Shown here: positions 43,013-53,262 of the stretch, one piece after another
Position numbering within the stretch: position 1 is the first letter of the stretch
Layout of the letters: every line of letters begins with the position of its first letter
NCBI GenBank assembly: GCA_014529385.2
Contig: CM043950.1
Coordinates: 155,583,045 to 155,647,044 of the forward strand
DNA from: Adiantum capillus-veneris
Taxonomy: Eukaryota > Streptophyta > Polypodiopsida > Polypodiales > Pteridaceae
DNA: 64,000 nucleotides
Direction of reading: 5' to 3'
The notes under the pieces: model-generated
What the model saw: only the letters and a program-made list of their open reading frames with translations
What the model was told of the DNA's origin: nothing
Database searches by the model: none
Translations under genes and position numbers: made by a program

Positions 43013-44806
43013 CTATGCATGGCTGAAGTAATCATGAATGAAAGTCACGAAGTATAGGTAATTGCCCAAGGACGGAGTTTGCATGGGCCCACAAACATCA
43101 CTATGCACAAGCTGCAACTGGCATGTGGCCCGAACTGAACCATCCTTTGGAAACTTAGAACGCTGCATCTTACCAAAAATACAGCCTTCACAAACATGTT
43201 TGACAGGTGCTTCAAGAGGCGGAAAAGAAGCAACCATATCAGATTTATGCAAATGCAGCAAACTGTCAAAATTTAGATGACCAAAACGTGCATGCCAAAG
43301 TTTTGCATCTGAAATAGCCCTTGAATCTGCAACAGCATTTGCAAAATTTTGTCCATACTGGTCATACAAAGTGAGCTTATACAGCCCACGACACAAAAGG
43401 CCAGATGCAATAATTTCATCACCAAAACTGAGATCATGAACTGTACATCTGTCATCCACAAATTTGACTATGAGTCCAATTCTAGCAAGTGTGGATACAG
43501 ACAAGAGATTCTTCTTGATCCGAGGTACATAAACTGCATCAACAAGTGTGAAGGAACTGCCATTTGCAGCAGTAAGCACAATCTTTCCAACTCCCTGAAC
43601 TGGATAAGAGGCATTGTTGACACAAGTGACTGAATTCCCATGAGGGACAGACTCGAGAGAGGTAAACAATTCACGATGTGAGGTAATGTGCTTTGTAGCA
43701 CCACTGTCGATATACCACACATATGAATCTGCAGCAATTGACAAGCATGCATCATGGACAACAGGATTGTAAGTGCATTCTACGCTAAAAGCCCATTCTG
43801 CATCAACATCAACAACACAATCTCCTTTCACAGAAGACTCAACAATGGCTGCATTTGTAGTGGAACCAACATTTGCAGTGGAACCACCCTCTTTCTTCTT
43901 AGCCTCTTTGGCCTTCAACTTAGGATACGACTTGATCAAGTGATCATTAGCTTTACAATAATGGAAATGCATCTTCTTTTTGCCCTTATCACCAGAACTT
44001 CTAGACGAAGTGCTGCCAGTAGAAGCATTAGGAACAGAATTTTTGCCACTCGTAGTAGAACCATAAGAAGTGGTTGCATTGCTGTTACCACCCTTTCTTT
44101 GAGAAGCAATAAAAGCCTGTTCAACTGCACGCTGTCTAGTCCTGTTTTTTCTTGAAAGTGACTCTTGCAACATCAATGTGCATAATGCATCAAACTTGAC
44201 AACTTCTGGATTTCCTTGGGTCATAAGTCTCCAAGTACTAGCAAAAGGCTGGTAAGAATTTGGTAAGGTATCAAGAACAGTCTGCACAAGTGAACTGTCT
44301 GAAATGAATTTACCTGTAGAAATAAGCTTCTCATTGATATCCTTGACACTAGCAAGGAAAGTGTCCATATCATCTTCCTCATGCATAATCTTCGACTGCA
44401 ACTCTTTACGCAACAAAGCAATTTTAGCCTCATTGCGACTTGCATAAAGACCAGCCAAAATATCCCAAGCCTGTTTTGCAGATTTTACTGAACGGATGTG
44501 AGGAACAATGGTGTGCTTCAAAGACAACACAATCAATGCATGAGCCTGTGCATCCTTTACATCCCAACGAGCTTGTTCTGCCGTATGCAAAACAACTCTA
44601 ACAGCAGCAATCCTTGCAGCAAGACCTGCAACATCCTCAACATCACCTACATCCTCACAACCAGAACGTACATAAATTCCATGCACAATATTCCAGACGC
44701 CCTTTGACACAAGAGCGTGTTGCATCATATAAGCCCACATAGGGTAATTGTCCCCATCCAACCTATCCTCAGTAACAAACATCTTGAACACATCATATAA
44801 GCCCAC
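43013..44806 (-). CDS. Copia-2 gag, protease and integrase N-part (597-codon open stretch)
   Basis: The best-preserved coding stretch of this family. It enters gag at DVFKMFVTEDRLDGDNYP, passes the capsid region (DILAGLYASRNEAKIALLR), and reaches a zinc knuckle reading FHYCKANDHLIKSYP, where the first and last Cys of CCHC are replaced (Phe and Tyr). Protease follows with WYIDSGATKHITSHRELF, then the integrase zinc region HARFGHLNF and HVCEGCIFGKM (complete HHCC) and HSDVCGPMQT (first Asp). It stops after HDYFSHA, where relatives have DDYSRHAW. The natural ATG (44883) is out of frame with it because of the 68-bp duplication. Confidence 0.92.
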   Translation of the reverse strand: MGLYDVFKMFVTEDRLDGDNYPMWAYMMQHALVSKGVWNIVHGIYVRSGCEDVGDVEDVAGLAARIAAVRVVLHTAEQARWDVKDAQAHALIVLSLKHTIVPHIRSVKSAKQAWDILAGLYASRNEAKIALLRKELQSKIMHEEDDMDTFLASVKDINEKLISTGKFISDSSLVQTVLDTLPNSYQPFASTWRLMTQGNPEVVKFDALCTLMLQESLSRKNRTRQRAVEQAFIASQRKGGNSNATTSYGSTTSGKNSVPNASTGSTSSRSSGDKGKKKMHFHYCKANDHLIKSYPKLKAKEAKKKEGGSTANVGSTTNAAIVESSVKGDCVVDVDAEWAFSVECTYNPVVHDACLSIAADSYVWYIDSGATKHITSHRELFTSLESVPHGNSVTCVNNASYPVQGVGKIVLTAANGSSFTLVDAVYVPRIKKNLLSVSTLARIGLIVKFVDDRCTVHDLSFGDEIIASGLLCRGLYKLTLYDQYGQNFANAVADSRAISDAKLWHARFGHLNFDSLLHLHKSDMVASFPPLEAPVKHVCEGCIFGKMQRSKFPKDGSVRATCQLQLVHSDVCGPMQTPSLGNYLYFVTFIHDYFSHA

Positions 44807-44862
44807 ATAGGGTAATTGTCCCCATCCAACCTATCCTCAGTAACAAACATCTTGAACACATC
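44731..44862 (-). repeat. 68-bp tandem duplication at the start of Copia-2 gag
   Basis: AAGCCCACATAGGGTAATTG begins at 44731 and again at 44799. The unit encodes the FKMF...YPMWAYMM part of gag. Because 68 is not a multiple of three, the frame from the ATG at 44883 runs into unrelated residues in the second copy. Copia-1 and Copia-3 have the unit once. Confidence 0.95.
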
Positions 44863-45216
44863 TGTGTTGTTGTTGTTAGCCATGGTAAATGCTGTACCTG
44901 ATGTGAAAACTGCTCGAAAATAGGAGAAACGGAGGGGAAACAATACGTGATACATAGCACAAACCGTAGAAGAGTGTAAGGCACCTGTTATGCAAAAAAG
45001 TCTGCACAAAATGACGAAGTAGCCTGTGTAGTACTGCGTGTAGTGGAAACGAAGGCCGAAATGAGCCCAAATAAAAAATCTGAGCAGACCGAGCTCTACA
45101 AGCTCACCCGAAATATTTGTCGACCTGCGAATGCTCACCAAAGCTCACTGAAATCGGAGAAAGTGAGCAGGCGTGTGCTGGAGCAGCTGGCGACTAAGCC
45201 CGAGAGGACGCAACCT

Positions 45217-45228
45217 GCTCTAATACCA
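45217..45228 (-). promoter_or_regulatory. Copia-2 primer binding site
   Basis: Minus-strand TGGTATTAGAGC, two bases inside the 5' LTR. It differs by one base from the initiator-Met complement TGGTATCAGAGC seen in Copia-3. Confidence 0.9.
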
Positions 45229-45230
45229 AT

Positions 45231-45456
45231 TGTTGGAATTAGGGTTGCAGAGAAACGCACACAGCTTGGAGAAGAGGAAGGAAGCTCAAGGCACACAATA
45301 GAGAGTGTGTTACTTTGTGTGCAATGGAAAGATAGATAGCCCTAGAGTGATGGCGTATATACAATGCTCGGGGGAGAAAACCTCCTAAAGAGGGAAAAAA
45401 TGCCCCGGCAGTCCTAGTGTGTTCACACACATCACTACCACATGTATATGGTAACA
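45231..45456 (-). repeat. Copia-2 5' LTR (226 bp)
   Basis: Reads TGTTGGAATTAGGG ... GTATATGGTAACA on +. Relative to 40293-40519 I count about ten substitutions and one single-base indel. Confidence 0.97.
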
Positions 45457-45461
45457 AAATC
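45457..45461. repeat. Copia-2 target site duplication, right
   Basis: AAATC, identical to 40288-40292. Confidence 0.93.
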
Positions 45462-45669
45462 CCATGTGGGAAGACTACTAAGGAGGTAGCTAGTATCATA
45501 TGTTTTGAGATTGAGATCTGTATCAGCTTACAAGGCAAATGCTATTCATTTTTTTGACAAATTACATTGAATCGGTTGGTTTATTTTAGTTCAGTATTCA
45601 TTATATTTGTTGCTTTTCATGGTGGTTTGTTATCTCAAATGAAGTAGTGGGAATGACATTCCATACAAA
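45462..45669. other. DNA transposon interior, right of Copia-2
   Basis: AT-rich, no coding feature seen. Confidence 0.55.
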
Positions 45670-45770
45670 ATTCGTATGAGGGGGGATGGCTCATTGCAAC
45701 GACGTCCATATCGTTCCGTATGTAGGGGGGTGGGCTAGCATGTAAGATACGGTACATAGGGGGGTTTCTC
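45670..45770 (+). repeat. Right subterminal G-rich repeats of the DNA transposon
   Basis: CGTATGAGGGGGGATGG, CCGTATGTAGGGGGGTGGG and CGGTACATAGGGGGGTTT. They share the pattern GTAY...AGGGGGG with the left-end motifs and are in the same orientation rather than inverted. Confidence 0.65.
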
Positions 45771-45832
45771 TAATTTTGATGCATGCAGGTGACATCCTTC
45801 CATTATGAAATAGTGAATCCCTTGAGGTCTCA

Positions 45833-47250
45833 AAAAGTCTAGATCCTAAATCTGACTGTCCTTTCTCAGAAAATTGGACTGGTATCCTCTGAATGATTTG
45901 AGCCTCAGAACTCCGCGGCTGCTCTGGTAGTTTCTTGACTAAATCCACAGTGATCTTTGCTGCCAGTTCTTTTGGCTCCTGCCATTCATCGACTACTTTC
46001 TCTTTGCCCTTTGTGTTCCATACCTCTCTCTGTTGAGCCCATTTGCTAGTTACAGCACTGGCTGGGTTTGCCTAACCTCTAGGATTTCCTTAATGACTAC
46101 CCCTTTACTACGTGTAACTGCTCTCAATGAAACTAGCTCTGGGACTTTCACCTCAGTAGCCACAGTAGTGGGCGTCTTTGGACACTGAGCTGCAAAGTGC
46201 CCATACTTGCCACAAGTATAAGAATTCAGGCTTCGGTTTTGAAAATTACCATGACTCCAACCCTGGCTAGTACCTCCCTGGTATCTGTCGCACCCAGTAC
46301 CAGTACCACTGGTACCTGATTTCTCTTCTTGGGGTACACTGGTTATTTCTACTTTGGGTGGTACAACATTAGTAAATGCTACTACTGGCAGATCCTTTCG
46401 CTTCTTGAAGTGATGAATGCGAATGCCATAATTATTCCATAAATGACTATATGCTTTGCAATAGGTACATTATGGACATTCATTGGAAACATGATCTTTA
46501 GATTTGCACCTTGGACACCAGCTTTCCATTCTTCTAACTGGTTGTCTGATCTGGCTGATTTCAGCAATCTGTCGTGCCATTTCATCAATATTTTTGGACC
46601 AAGACCCCTTCTTAGCCTTGTCCTTACTTTTCTCATCTGGGCCATTGTCAGAGCTGCTGGAAGTCGCAATAGAATTAGAATTCTCAGAAGAAGAGTTGCT
46701 ACTACTAGACCTCCTCTTCTTGTTTCTTCTCTCCTTTTTAGCTTGCTGTTTGAGTTTCAAAGCTCTCTGTACCAAATCATTGAATTTCTTTGTTGGTACC
46801 TGTAGGTACCTCTTGTTCCTGAGCTTCTTACTATGAAACCCATTTAGAAACCGTGCAGGTAGCCTCTTTTTTGATGGTGGCTCCTGCAATTGCCTGGTTA
46901 ACTCCTTGATATTTTCTACATAACTCCTCACTGACAACTTCCCTTGTCTAATTTTATCTAGCTTAGAGAGGATGTCCACATCACCCCTATTATTTGAATA
47001 CTCCAATCTAAAAGCTTTAAGTAATTTGTTGTATGATCTGAGTTGGCAGGCTGGGTAATGGTAGTACCATTTCCTTGCTGCATCTTTGAGTGTCTAAGGA
47101 AAATATTCCCCCCAGTCATCTTCATCAATATTCTTCAACTCAACATACTGTTAAAAAGCTTGAATATGAACATCTAGTTCATCTTTCTTCCCTCCTTAGA
47201 AAAGAAATTTTTAATGAAGACATATAATCATGCCGGACAACATCATCCTT
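45833..47250 (-). pseudogene. Gypsy-F gag with zinc knuckles
   Basis: Capsid start AARKWYYHYPACQLRSYNK (around 47,080) and VDILSKLDKIRQGKLSVRS (open piece 47006-46470), then a basic and Ser-rich stretch (KKERRNKKRRSSSSNSS). Zinc knuckles: CPRCKSKDHVSNECP (complete), a stop, CTYCKAYSH (partial), and CGKYGHFAAQCP (first Cys lost or displaced) near 46,190. Then RAVTRSKGVVIKE and a linker to SDLGSRLFET, where the DNA transposon interrupts. The upstream portion (47250-47007) is in a different frame with stops. Confidence 0.82.
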
Positions 47251-47548
47251 GATTCTTCTACCCTTGGAAGTATGACATCGGCTAGAAGACTTTTTGTAAT
47301 GATCTATATCAGCTTCCCAAAAAAGCATAGAAAAATTGGAGAATGAAATGCTTTTGGCTATCTCACTCTCAACCCTCTTTACTTCTCAAGAACAGATCTA
47401 GCAAGTCCTCGACTTATAGACTCTATCAAGCACTAAAACCTCGTGTCTAGCTGCTTCACTGCTAAAGTGTAAATGGAATGGAGAGACAAATCTTTAAAAA
47501 AAAAAAAGCTCTAAATACACACTAGGTCATTCACCATCTAAGGATCAT

Positions 47549-47568
47549 ATCCCCGGCAGTGGCGCCAA
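47549..47568 (-). promoter_or_regulatory. Gypsy-F primer binding site
   Basis: Minus strand reads TTGGCGCCACTGCCGGGGAT next to the LTR. This is very close to the TGGCGCCGTTGCCGGGGA site known from plant Gypsy elements and usually ascribed to an Asp tRNA. Confidence 0.88.
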
Positions 47569-48275
47569 TGTTAGCGGGTTGCCATGACGGACGTCTGCAA
47601 CATAACTTTTTGGTACTAACATAATGTCAATACTCATGGAAGTGACTCGGATGGGGCATGGAGACTCTTTGAGATTGTCAATCTCAAGAAGTGAACCAAC
47701 TCAACAAGAAAACCAACACTCAATGATCAGGAAAATCTTCCTATGTCGTTTCTCACAACTCTAGGTCATCACGCCATTTCAGCACTTGAACGGACTTGAA
47801 ATCCAACAAAACTTTAGGAGGAGGTTTAGGACACCTACGTGCACTATCCTACCAACTCTGGTCGCAATCCGACAAGGTATCAAAATCACAATCCATCATG
47901 AAAAAGGTCATAGAAACTATAACAATCAGTCCAGAAGTGTCACCCTATTGTCTAAGAACACTCTCCTATGGTCAACTATGATTTAAGCACTCAAATTTGC
48001 AATTAAGGCTCACTAACTCGTAGTTGCAAACCACAACAAAACTGACAATGCTTACACTTAATTTAAAGAGCAAAGAGAGAGGAACACAATGCAAGTTTCA
48101 AAATTGAAATTTGATTACCCATTCATTAGTTGCGATGATTACAAAGTGGAGCAACTTTGTAGTTTGAGCGTACATTTTTAGAGCTCCTTTATTCTCTAAA
48201 GATAATCCTTTTTTCACATTAAAGTTATTGACATTTATACCTAGGGCTTTCTAAATGGCTAGTGGCCGACTCACA
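47569..48275 (-). repeat. Gypsy-F 5' LTR (right edge tentative)
   Basis: The inner edge is firm: TGTTAGCGGGTTGCC on + (minus strand ends GGCAACCCGCTAACA) directly abuts the primer site. The outer edge is placed at CCGACTCACA (minus strand begins TGTGAGTCGG), giving 707 bp. No second LTR copy exists in the window to confirm it. Minus-strand TATAAATG lies about 35 bases inside. Short ORFs are ignored. Confidence 0.6.
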
Positions 48276-48556
48276 TGGACCTTTACAAATATCAATTTTG
48301 AATGAAGACAAGGGAGATATGGAGAAAGATGATGCACAAACAAAAGCACATGAAGATCATACACAACAAATCGAGCATCAAGAGGATCAAGAAGTATCCA
48401 CCTCAAAAGACATCACACCTACTGGAACATTATACAAAAAAGTACAGCAAGATGAGTAGCAAAAACATCACCAAGGAGAAGTAGGCACCTCTCAAACTGC
48501 CAGCATACAAGAGATTGATGAATATGATCAATTTGCACATCATATAGTCGAGAAAA
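48276..48556 (+). other. Probable Copia-4 upstream segment
   Basis: A 65-codon charged frame (48262-48459; EKDDAQTKAHEDHTQQIEHQ) overlaps the tentative LTR edge. Its composition fits the variable linker between integrase and RT in Copia elements, but this is not certain. Confidence 0.35.
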
Positions 48557-49884
48557 ATGAAGACCATGGTCTATGCCAAGGAAGATAAAATAAGGCATGT
48601 TAAGGCTATCAAATTAAACCTAATTGCGAAAATAGATGTGGCCGATGCTTTTATGAAGGAAATAGCACTTTATATAAACAGTCACAAGCTGAGATCTCTA
48701 GTCCCCTTCCCCCTTTCCAATGGTGAAGACTCAAGGAGTGCAAATGGTGACAACGTGCAACAACGTCAACCAGATGAGAAGCCTCAACCTATTCTCTGAA
48801 GATCTACAAGAGCAAGTAGACCTCCAAAAAGGTGTATTCCTTCCTTCAATCATCTCTTGATCTCAGATTCTGGAGAGCCGGAATCATACGAGGAAGATAA
48901 GCAACATGAATCTAAAGAAGAATGGATACAGAGCATGCAAGTGGAGATAGACTCTTTGCATCGCAACCAAACATGGGAATTGGTTGATTTGCCTAAAGGT
49001 AAGCAGGAACTTGAGACAAATGGGTGTATAAGCTGAAGGAAGAAGAAGGTGGGAAGAAAAGGTACAAGTCTAGGCTTGTGGTCAAAGGGTTTTCTCAAAA
49101 GAAATATATTGACTTCAATGAAATATTTTCTCCTGTTGTAAAAATGAACTCACTTAGGCTTGTCTTAAGCCTTATGGCTGCTCATGATTTAAATCTCGAG
49201 CAAATGGATTTAAATACGGAATTCCCTCACGGCGGTGACTTAGAGGAGGAAATTTACATGCTTCAACCTAAGGGGTATGAAATAAGGGGTAATGAGAAAA
49301 TGGTTTGTAGATTAGAGAAGAGCTTGTATAGTTTAAAGCAAGCATCAAGACAATGGTACTTAAAGTTCGATCGATGGATGTTGGATCATGGATTCAGAAG
49401 ATGCAGCTCAGATCATTGTGTCTACACAAAGAATTTGGGAGATGGGAAGCTCATCATCCTAATGTTGTATGTTGATGACATGCTGATTGCAAGTGCTAAC
49501 ATGTCGGATATCAAAGAACTAAAAGAGGAGCTATCTAAATATTTTTCAATGAAAGATTTAGGTGTTTCAAAGAGGATACTTGGTATGAGGATATCAAGGG
49601 ACACAACGAAGAAGACAATAAAGCTACCTCATGAGGATTACATCAAGAAGATACTAGAAAGGTTTGCAATGCAAAATGAAAAAATGGTTCTACACCTTTG
49701 GTTGGTCACTTTCAACTAACCAAGGATATGTGTCCAAAGACACAAGAGGAGATAGCCTATATGTCTAAAGTTCCATATGATACAGTGGTAGGTTCTCTTA
49801 TGTATGTTATGGTCTAGACAAGGCCATACATTGCACATGTAGTGGGAGTTGTAAGTAGGTTAATGAAAAACCCATGTAAAGATC
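48557..49884 (+). pseudogene. Copia-4: RT fragment of a different Copia family
   Basis: From the linker (SRSTRASRPP-type sequence just after 48,799, following a TGA) through ISDSGEPESYEED and WELVDLPKGK, then a frameshift near 49,010. RT is open 49024-49719: RLVVKGFSQKKYIDFNEIF, LEQMDLNTEFPHGGDLEEE, SLYSLKQASRQWYLKFD and an intact YVDD (49468-49479). Another frameshift near 49,680 leads to VVGSLMYVMV, stop, TRPYIAHVVGVVSRLMKNP. It ends abruptly at KDH, where the Gypsy-E LTR starts. RNase H is missing. The RT resembles the Tork/Tnt1 type and is clearly different from Copia-1/2/3. Confidence 0.85.
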
Positions 49885-49885
49885 A

Positions 49886-50534
49886 TGTGTGCATCTATCG
49901 CACGTGTCAATGCAAGGGACTTGCCGATACATTGTGTGCGAGCCACAAATGACTCCAAGCACACAACTAGACTAATCTAGCAAGCTCAAGAGCTCTATGC
50001 ATTGACATAAACATATCATGGTAAATCATAGATTTTGGTGTCACCAATCCGCGGCCTAATTTCATCATAAGTAGGAATCTAAGCTAGGAACTCACAATAT
50101 AAACATAGGTGGGGAATTGGAGCATCATTGCTAAGCGTTTAGATGCATTCAGGGCCAGAAACGATTAGGTCAAAATCTCACTGCCGTTAATAATTGCATT
50201 TTTTTCTTCTCATCAAAAGTGAGATTTGAGATAATAAGCATGTGCGATTAGGTCTTATATACTTGTCCTAGATGTTTCGTAACATTCGGATGTCGTTTGA
50301 TACTGTAACGGTCATGTTTTGTTTGTCAATTAGTGACTAGATTTTGATGACTTAGGTCATTTGAGTGTAGCTTGTGTTAGATGCGAGTTGTTTGTTGTTT
50401 TCCAAGAAATTGACACCCTCTTGTAGTCTCTATGCACTAGTCGAGTAAGCTTCGTCCCATGGATTGACAATTATGTTCATGGTTCTTGCTATGTCTGCAA
50501 TAAGATAAGAGTGAGGTAAGGAAACCCACCCACA
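49886..50534 (+). repeat. Gypsy-E 5' LTR (649 bp, tentative start)
   Basis: The end is set by CCCACCCACA directly before a primer site. The start is set at TGTGTGCATC, exactly where Copia-4 coding sequence breaks off. No second copy is in the window. Nothing else is recognised within it. Confidence 0.6.
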
Positions 50535-50554
50535 TTTGGCGCCATTTCCCGGGG
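50535..50554 (+). promoter_or_regulatory. Gypsy-E primer binding site
   Basis: TTTGGCGCCATTTCCCGGGG, close to the TGGCGCCGTTGCCGGGG class of plant Gypsy primer sites. Confidence 0.8.
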
Positions 50555-53046
50555 CGAGTAGACCTAAACTAGGGAAAACAAGAGCGTCTTGTATAGTTGT
50601 CCTTTAACTTCCTCTAGGATCACCTAGAGTTTAACTTTGTCTTTAAAACCGCATAGCTTAAGAGTGTTGTCTTTTGCTGTGTAGAGGTAGCTTGGGAGTA
50701 GATTGTACTTGCTAAGTACCTTGTAGGATTGTAGGATTAGGTTAGGATTTTAAGAATGATTGATGGACAAAACAAGTCTTAAGATCAAGGCTCAAAAAAC
50801 CATAAAAAACAAGAAAACGAGTGTTTGTGAACAACTTCCGCCACAACCCAATTGCTGTAGAACCTACGAGTAGGGTAAGTAGAATCCAAGGTGGGATCTC
50901 AAGTCATTGCTCACTCCAAAAGGATCATCTATGAGTTGTTTATGTGAAGTTACTGAATTTCAGGTCTACAGCTTGAAACATCATCAAAAGACTGTCAACA
51001 ATTGAATCTGGCTGGAGATTATGCTCATAAAAGTTTTATGAACTAGTGGGAAAGCTTAAGGATGCATTTGAGGTAAATTTTAAGAGTGCAAAGACTCAAA
51101 TTATTTATATTTTCTTAAGAATTTGGGCCAAAGTAAGTTTTGACTTGACTCGGAGGCTTAAAACATTGAAAAATTTGCAAAAGATATTCATTTTAGGTCA
51201 AAAGTAAATAATCGTGATAATTTACTTTTAGCTCAAAATGAATCAAGATTGATACCAAAGACTCTATGCATGATTACAAACATCTTTTGTGAAGGCTCCG
51301 ATAGAGTTTGGATTGCAAAACAGACCAAAAACTTGATAAAAACTGAAATCTGTACTGATTATCAAGAAATTGAGTTTGACTTGATAAATCTTGCTCAAAT
51401 TTAGTGAAACTTGACTCAAAGGCTTAGTTTAAAGTGTTTAACATGTGTGTAAGCTCAGATGATCAATATTATGCTAAAATTTTCTAGAATTATTTACTTT
51501 TGTCTAATTTTCAAACTTTTTTGGCCATCCAAGCATACCACAAGTTCTATCATGTTGTATTGAGCACTCACATCAAATTTTGTAAGGTTTGGATCTTTAA
51601 AGTGGAAATTGTGGCTAGATTTGTAAAGTCAGTCTACAAACACAAAAATATTCGTGACAAATTGAGCAGAGTTTCTCCAAACTTGGTGAAACTTGTCCAG
51701 AGACTTCAACAAGGTGTCTATATGCCAGAACAATTCTAAAAAGTGAGAAACTCCACATATCAAGTTTGGTGAAATTTGAATCACAAAAGTGAGACTTAGG
51801 CCAGATTCTCAAAAACTGAGTCTATAGACACTAAACAGTTGATAACTTGGACAAATCTTGTTCAAACTTAGTGAAACTTGTCCAGAGACTTTAGCAAGGT
51901 CATTAGGAAGAGAATGGGGTCTAGGGGGGTCTCTTTATTTGGAAGTTTAAGAAAGTCAAAGCTCTAGTATTAAGAAAGAAATCAAAGGAGAGATTTTGAA
52001 TTCAAACAGGCAAAACAACTAGTTTATTTGAATTCAAATTTTCCCCCCAAAATAAAATTTAAAATCTAGTGGACAAAACTATAACAAGTAACATATCTAC
52101 GGAAAGAGCTCGGTGTGTAGATTATAGATCTATAATCTCTGCTCAAATCGGAGATTGTGCGTAGGAGTTATGGAAGGCCAAAAATCATAAAGTTGTCCCT
52201 CCCCTTTTTGGATGGGGGAAGTGTATCCTTTGACCATTCTTACACCTCTCTTACACGCCCACCATTCTTGCACACATGGCATGCACCTATTTGTCAAAAT
52301 GTTAATCACCTCCATAATCTCATGGAAAATAAAGAGGCCCTCCTGGATCTCATCCTCTTCCTAATGTGTCTATATGGAAAAATAATTCTAAAAAGTGAGA
52401 AAAATTGAGAAAAGTAACTAATTGGATTATTTACATTTGCTCCAGAATTGAGATTTTTTGCACAACTAAGTATGCCACAAGGTCAAGCATATCAAGTAGA
52501 CTCCACATATCAAGTTTGGTGGAATTTGGATCACAAAAGTGAGACTTAAGCCAGATTCTCAAAAACTGAGTCTGCAAACACTAAACAGTTGTGATAACTT
52601 GGACAAATCTTGTTCAAACCCAGTGAAACTTGTCCAAAGACTTCAACAAGGTGTCTATTTGGCAAAACAATTCTTAAAAGTGAGAAAAATTGAGAAAATT
52701 AAATAATTAGATTATTTACTTTTGAGCCCCAGAGACAAGATTTTAGACTTTTGAGCTTGTATAGTGTTAGAGAAACATAATACAAGGTCACGAGTCAAGT
52801 TTGGGTTCCATCAGATACAAATTAGTACGTGCTAACTCAGTTTCTAGGCTGCAAATTAGTCCTTTAGCTCTTTGCAAGGGTAGAATCTGGAAGTCTCATT
52901 TGTTGACTCACTTAGCTCAGATTGAAGAATCAGGTTGCAGGCAAATAATTGGGAGATGACAGGTGCTGAATTCAAGTCAAGTGAAAAAAAATGGATAACA
53001 ATCCAATCCGCAGGTAAGTACTATATCCAAGGCTTAACAAGTCTAT
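50555..53046 (+). other. Gypsy-E leader: long non-coding region with internal repeats
   Basis: About 2.5 kb with no convincing ORF. Direct repeats: 51741-51901 resembles 52494-52661 (CTCCACATATCAAGTTTGGT, then GATTCTCAAAAACTGAGTCT). Shorter related pieces (AAACTTGTCCAGAGACTT, then TCTAAAAAGTGAGAAA) occur near 51,685 and 52,385. A ~52-bp imperfect palindrome lies at 51189-51240. The short frames here are not supported. Confidence 0.6.
51189..51240. repeat. Imperfect 52-bp palindrome in the Gypsy-E leader
   Basis: CATTTTAGGTCAAAAGTAAA at the left pairs with TTTACTTTTAGCTCAAAATG at the right (reverse complement CATTTTGAGCTAAAAGTAAA), with 4 mismatches in each 20-base half. The centre is TAATCGTGATAA. 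It could form an RNA stem-loop in the leader. Confidence 0.7.
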
Positions 53047-53262
53047 ATGAACCTTAGATCTGGTCATACAATAGCAAATCAAGACATACTTGGAGAGACC
53101 GCTAGTAGGGTATCCACCGAAGAGAGTGTGAATCAAGGTGATCAATTGGAAAGTATATTTGAAGAAGTCCCAGATACTTGTTTCGACTCAACATCTGTAA
53201 TGTATTCCTATTCGACTCAACCAGATAAACCGGAGAAAAAATCACATCAGATTTCAGATTAG
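53047..53262 (+). pseudogene. Possible Gypsy-E gag/pol start fragment
   Basis: A 71-codon frame opening MNLRSGHTIANQDILGETASR. An LRSG block is often seen near the gag or protease junction of plant Athila/Tat elements, but nothing after it confirms this. Confidence 0.35.

Larger units (their letters stand above)
40293..45456 (-). mobile_element. Copia-2, full-length Ty1/Copia element on the minus strand
   Basis: 5,164 bp with two LTRs, primer site, gag, protease, integrase, RT, RNase H and polypurine tract, bounded by perfect 5-bp target duplications (AAATC). Same family as Copia-1 and Copia-3. Its two LTRs differ at about 10 of 226 sites, so the insertion is not very recent. Coding capacity is lost through a 68-bp duplication near the start of gag, a stop in integrase, and several stops and frameshifts in RT. 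It lies inside the DNA transposon that lies inside Gypsy-F. Confidence 0.97.
39702..45825. mobile_element. DNA transposon of unassigned superfamily, containing Copia-2
   Basis: Inserted in Gypsy-F. Both sides carry GGTCTCA as a direct repeat (39695-39701 and 45826-45832). Just inside are inverted ends sharing GGGATTCACT / AGTGAATCCC (39709-39718 and 45812-45821). Without Copia-2 it is about 955 bp, with no transposase, so it was non-autonomous. The direct repeat can be read as 7 bp, or as 8-9 bp with one mismatch, which leaves hAT and Mutator both open. G-rich motifs cluster near both ends (separate entries). The strongest evidence is that its removal restores the Gypsy-F reading frame (codons for Glu-Thr on both sides, same phase). 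Confidence 0.78.
33331..48275 (-). mobile_element. Gypsy-F, minus-strand Ty3/Gypsy element with nested insertions
   Basis: Reading right to left: LTR (47569-48275), primer site, gag with zinc knuckles, [DNA transposon 39702-45825, itself containing Copia-2], protease, RT, RNase H, integrase, extra ORF, then a break at the inverted repeat (33330). The 3' LTR is missing. Removing 39702-45825 plus one copy of the 7-bp repeat GGTCTCA joins the gag-side and protease-side frames in register. RNase H is single and keeps its catalytic Asp positions, unlike Gypsy-A and Gypsy-D, so this is a different lineage. Many stops and frameshifts; dead. Confidence 0.85.

Noticed and set aside
39709-45821. CACTA-type ends (CACT...AGTG) for the DNA transposon
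   Set aside because: The 3-bp flanks would be ATT and AAT, which are not direct repeats; the 7-bp GGTCTCA repeat further out fits better.
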